From Oscillospiraceae bacterium (GTDB lineage: Bacteria; Bacillota; Clostridia; Oscillospirales; Ruminococcaceae): a stretch of 7,525 nucleotides of DNA. This document shows, in pieces, positions 5,658 through 7,525 of this stretch (position 1 is the stretch's first letter; each line of letters opens with the position of its first letter). The notes beneath the pieces are model-generated. The model made no database searches, was not told the DNA's origin, and saw only the letters and a list, made by a program, of their open reading frames with translations. Where the stretch lies: contig DXNX01000117.1 in assembly GCA_019413245.1 (NCBI GenBank), positions 1 through 7,525 of the forward strand, written 5' to 3'. A program made the translations under genes and the position numbers.

Positions 5658-5715
5658 AAATGGATTCCTCCGATTGTAGAATTAAAGTTGATGCAAATAA
5701 AACATACCTGTTGAT

Positions 5716-5744
5716 ATTTTACCCGAAAACTTAGCGTATTGCAA
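5716..5744 (-). promoter_or_regulatory. Promoter of efp
   Basis: On the minus strand, TTGCAA (5739-5744), a 17-nt spacer and TAAAAT (5716-5721) form a good sigma-A promoter in an AT-rich pocket. It gives a leader of about 50 nt before the efp start at 5657. Confidence 0.6.
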
Positions 5745-5817
5745 GTGTTTTGGGCCACAGATGCGGAAAAAATGGGGAATGGTGTGTATTTTTTCCGGAG
5801 CAGCGGCGCAGACAAGG

Positions 5818-5841
5818 CTCCCCTGTGCAAGGAAAAGCTCC
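5818..5841. repeat. Degenerate remnant of a palindromic repeat unit
   Basis: CTCCCCTGTGCAAGG at 5818-5832 reproduces the opening of the palindromic element, but the rest of the unit is missing. It runs into GGGGTAGAGATTGG, the same linker found before copy B, and then into copy D. It is therefore probably what is left of a unit that once preceded D in tandem, as A precedes B. Confidence 0.5.
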
Positions 5842-5856
5842 CGGGGTAGAGATTGG

Positions 5857-5996
5857 CTCCCCCTGTGCAAGGGGAGCTGGCGGCCGATAGGCCGACTGAG
5901 GGGTTGTGGACTTACTGTTGCTGCCCGTGAACGGGAGATAGGACAAGCTTTACAACCCCTCCGCCGCTGCGCGGCACCTCCCCTTACACAGGGGAG
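5857..5996. repeat. Palindromic interspersed repeat, copy D
   Basis: This full 140-bp copy has the same orientation as A and B. Hairpin 1 is CTCCCC/GGGGAG (5857-5876) and hairpin 2 is CGGCC-gata-GGCCG (5881-5894). Arms GAGGGGTTG (5898-5906) and CAACCCCTC (5953-5961) flank the invariant CCCGT-ga-ACGGG (5934-5945). GCCGC-tgc-GCGGC (5963-5975) is followed by the closing hairpin (5978-5996), identical in A, B and C. It fills the gap between the stop codon of the TIM-barrel gene (6006) and the efp promoter, and might serve as an mRNA 3' end, although there is no T-run. Confidence 0.85.
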
Positions 5997-6005
5997 GCTT
6001 TAGGC

Positions 6006-6869
6006 TTACGCCTTTTCGAACGCCCGGCGCAGTGTGGCGGCGTCCTCCGCCTGGGTGCCGGCGGATTCACAGATGATGGTGGGGCACAGACCCCGCTGTT
6101 TCAGCAGCTTCATCAGGGGCTCGTGGGGCGGGCCGTACAGGGTATCGGCGAAGGTCAGGTGCATCTTCTCGCCGCCGTCGGTGTAGGCGATGCGGGAAAA
6201 ATGGGCGTGGAACCGCACCGCCCGCTCGTCCCCCAGGGCCTCGCCCAGCCGGTCCAGCAGGGCGGCGTAACCCGCGCCCTCGGGGTCGGCCAGGTCCTGG
6301 CCCCGGCTGCGGGCGTACAGGTGCCCGAAGTCGATGCAGGGGGTGATGCGCTTGTCCACGCTGCACAGGGCCAGCACCTCGTCCAGGGTACCCAGCTGGC
6401 CTACCTTGCCCATGGTCTCAGGGCAGAGGATACAGTCCCCGTACCCCGCCTCGTCCACCGCCCGCTGGGCACGGGTCAGGGTGTCCAGGGCCTTTTCCAG
6501 GGCGGCTTCCCGGCTCTGCTTGCCGCAGCTCCCGGCGTGGAAGATCACCCGCCGCCCGCCCATGGCGTGGACGGCCGCGCAGCTCTGGACCAGATAATCC
6601 ACGCTGTGCAGGCGTTTTTCCTCGTCCAGGCTGCTCATGCTGATGTAGTAGGGCGCGTGCACCGACAGGGTGATGCCCTGTTCGGCGCAGGCCGCGCCCA
6701 GCTCGGCGGCGCGCTCGGGGCTGATGCGCACGCCCCGGCCGCACTGGTACTCAAAGGCCGTCAGGCCAAAGGAGGCGGTATAGCGGGCAATATCCGCCGG
6801 GGTCTTGCCGCCGGAGGCCTTGAAGCTGTCCGACAGGCCCGCCGTGCCGAATTTCGGGGCATCATTCAT
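6006..6869 (-). CDS. Endonuclease-IV-like TIM-barrel protein (AP endonuclease family 2 / sugar isomerase superfamily)
   Basis: This 287-residue cytosolic TIM-barrel protein is about the length of E. coli endonuclease IV, a Zn enzyme cutting at abasic sites. Probable metal ligands fall in order: His71 (SVHAPYY), His111 (VIFHAGS), Glu151 (LCPET), Asp180 and His183 (IDFGH), His221 or His223 (FHAHFS), His237 (EKMHLTF) and Glu268 (IICESAGT). The Asp two residues before the His231-type ligand of Nfo is not found here (Lys235 in its place). I therefore keep the function open between AP endonuclease and a related sugar-phosphate isomerase/epimerase-like enzyme. The ATG at 6869 overlaps the yqeG stop by 8 nt (ATGAATGA), implying translational coupling; AAGGCGG just upstream serves as ribosome binding site. 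Repeat copy D begins about 10 bp after its stop codon. Confidence 0.8.
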   Translation of the reverse strand: MNDAPKFGTAGLSDSFKASGGKTPADIARYTASFGLTAFEYQCGRGVRISPERAAELGAACAEQGITLSVHAPYYISMSSLDEEKRLHSVDYLVQSCAAVHAMGGRRVIFHAGSCGKQSREAALEKALDTLTRAQRAVDEAGYGDCILCPETMGKVGQLGTLDEVLALCSVDKRITPCIDFGHLYARSRGQDLADPEGAGYAALLDRLGEALGDERAVRFHAHFSRIAYTDGGEKMHLTFADTLYGPPHEPLMKLLKQRGLCPTIICESAGTQAEDAATLRRAFEKA

Positions 6870-7371
6870 GGGTCACACCGCCTTTTGCATAGTAGCGCCG
6901 CACAAAGGGCTTTTCCCATTTGCGTTTCAGGCGCACCACCTTGTTCTTGTCGTGGGGGGTGCGGGGCAGCACATACAGGCACTGGATGCCGTACAGCCCC
7001 GCCGCCAGACGGTCGGTGAAGATCTGGTCCCCCACCATGGCCATGGCGCTGCGGGGCACGCCCAGCCGGTGCCGGGCCACGAACAGCCCCACCGGCAGGG
7101 GTTTGCAGGCCAGGGGCACAAAGGCCAGGCCCACCCGCCCCGCAAAGGGACGCACCCGCTTGGCGGTGTTGTTGGACACGATGGTCAGCGAGATACCGGC
7201 GGTGCGCATGGTATCCAGCCAGGCCTGGACGGTGTCGTCCAGCTGCTGGCTGCCGTCGCCGGTGAGGGTGTTGTCCACATCCAGCACCAGCGCCCGGATG
7301 CCGCGGCTGCGCAGAAATTCCGGGGTGATGGATTCCACATGACGGAAGATGATTTCGGGTGTGAGCAGCAT
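6862..7371 (-). CDS. yqeG: YqeG-family HAD subfamily IIIA phosphatase
   Basis: This is a 169-residue soluble HAD phosphatase with the length and layout of the Firmicutes YqeG family; the physiological substrate is not established. All four HAD motifs are present. Motif I is LDVDNTL, with nucleophile Asp31 and acid/base Asp33. Motif II is IVSNN (Ser66). Motif III is Lys90 in CKPLPVG. Motif IV is GDQIFTD (Asp115, Asp120). The basic C-terminus, rich in Lys and Arg, is also typical. The start at 7371 is set by AAGGAG with 7-nt spacing. Its 3' end overlaps the TIM-barrel gene by 8 nt, so the two are co-translated. In Bacillus yqeG leads the yqeH-aroE-yhbY-nadD-yqeK series; here those genes are absent. 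No promoter is evident before the window edge. A short hairpin (7391-7407) and repeat R2 lie upstream. Confidence 0.92.
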   Translation of the reverse strand: MLLTPEIIFRHVESITPEFLRSRGIRALVLDVDNTLTGDGSQQLDDTVQAWLDTMRTAGISLTIVSNNTAKRVRPFAGRVGLAFVPLACKPLPVGLFVARHRLGVPRSAMAMVGDQIFTDRLAAGLYGIQCLYVLPRTPHDKNKVVRLKRKWEKPFVRRYYAKGGVTHE

Positions 7372-7390
7372 GGTGGGACTCCTTGGTCAT

Positions 7391-7407
7391 ATCGGTTGGG
7401 AACCGAT
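7391..7407. repeat. Short perfect inverted repeat upstream of yqeG
   Basis: ATCGGTT (7391-7397) and AACCGAT (7401-7407) form a 7-bp palindrome with a 3-nt centre, a few bases before the yqeG ribosome binding site. It could be an operator, an mRNA leader hairpin or a chance palindrome. An A/T-rich run flanks it (7408-7415). Confidence 0.4.
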
Positions 7408-7422
7408 GAAAAAATTGATGAT

Positions 7423-7525
7423 TTCCGGGGAAACGGCTGGCTGCCGGGGGTAACGGCTGGCAGGCGGAGGGTCCTTCCTTTTTGACACCAAAAAGGAAGC
7501 GAAAAAGTGCCACCGTTTCGAGGCG
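7423..7525 (-). repeat. Repeat family 2, copy R2 (cut by the window edge)
   Basis: Read on the minus strand it begins CGCCTCGAAACGG and carries a perfect 11-bp hairpin CTTCCTTTTTG/CAAAAAGGAAG (7474-7484, 7489-7499; loop 4 nt). It continues with GC-rich blocks including CAGCCGTT and TTTCCCCGGAAA. The order of blocks matches R1 (1493-1578) in inverted orientation. It faces yqeG, as R1 faces the AraC gene. Confidence 0.6.

Noticed and set aside
4473..5714. 413-codon plus-strand open frame across efp and the CD1247-like gene
   Set aside because: It spans two clearly identified minus-strand genes and their terminator, and its product looks like reversed-strand translation.
6866..7513. 215-codon minus-strand frame overlapping yqeG, starting in R2
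   Set aside because: It is out of frame with YqeG, which carries all four HAD motifs. Its N-terminus is just translated repeat R2, similar to the translated R1.

Overview
The window looks like chromosomal DNA of a high-GC, gut-type Clostridia, most likely the Gemmiger / Subdoligranulum / Faecalibacterium group of Oscillospiraceae. This rests on GC-rich codon use, Gram-positive AAGGAG ribosome binding sites, a clostridial 2[4Fe-4S] ferredoxin, the yqeG / efp / CD1247-like gene set, and intergenic palindromic repeats of a kind I associate with that group. The genus is an inference. I see no phage, plasmid, transposase, CRISPR, tRNA or rRNA.

Layout, left to right. (1) 1-770, minus: most of the N-terminal half of a long-chain mannitol-dehydrogenase-family oxidoreductase (uronate or polyol metabolism), cut by the window edge, with a promoter at 844-872. 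(2) 775-1691: a gene-free stretch. It holds a strong-looking rightward promoter (886-914), two full copies (A, B) and one half copy (C) of a palindromic repeat of about 137 bp, and one copy (R1) of a second repeat family. (3) 1692-2564, plus: an AraC-family regulator. (4) 2764-3133, plus: a ferredoxin unit with an extended -10 promoter, a structured leader of about 105 nt, a 55-residue ferredoxin and a near-perfect terminator. (5) 3193-5744, minus: efp, then a CD1247-like zinc-ribbon protein, then a PIG-V-like membrane mannosyltransferase. Intrinsic terminators follow each gene, and a promoter lies upstream of efp. (6) 5818-5996: a third full copy (D) of the palindromic repeat, preceded by a remnant. 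(7) 6006-7371, minus: yqeG (HAD phosphatase) overlapping by 8 nt with an endonuclease-IV-like TIM-barrel protein. (8) 7372-7525: a second copy (R2) of repeat family 2, cut by the right edge.

How the genes relate. yqeG, efp and the CD1247-like gene are housekeeping genes that, from memory, often sit close together in Clostridia. Here the palindromic element D lies exactly in the gap between the yqeG pair and efp. The AraC regulator may once have been the divergent regulator of the oxidoreductase gene. Two back-to-back promoters sit between the genes, but the rightward one now has about 770 nt of repeats before the AraC start codon.

No new enzyme system is evident. The most unusual signal is in the repeats. 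The copies of family 1 differ from one another, yet paired changes keep several hairpins intact, which points to selection or a copying mechanism acting on folded single-stranded nucleic acid.
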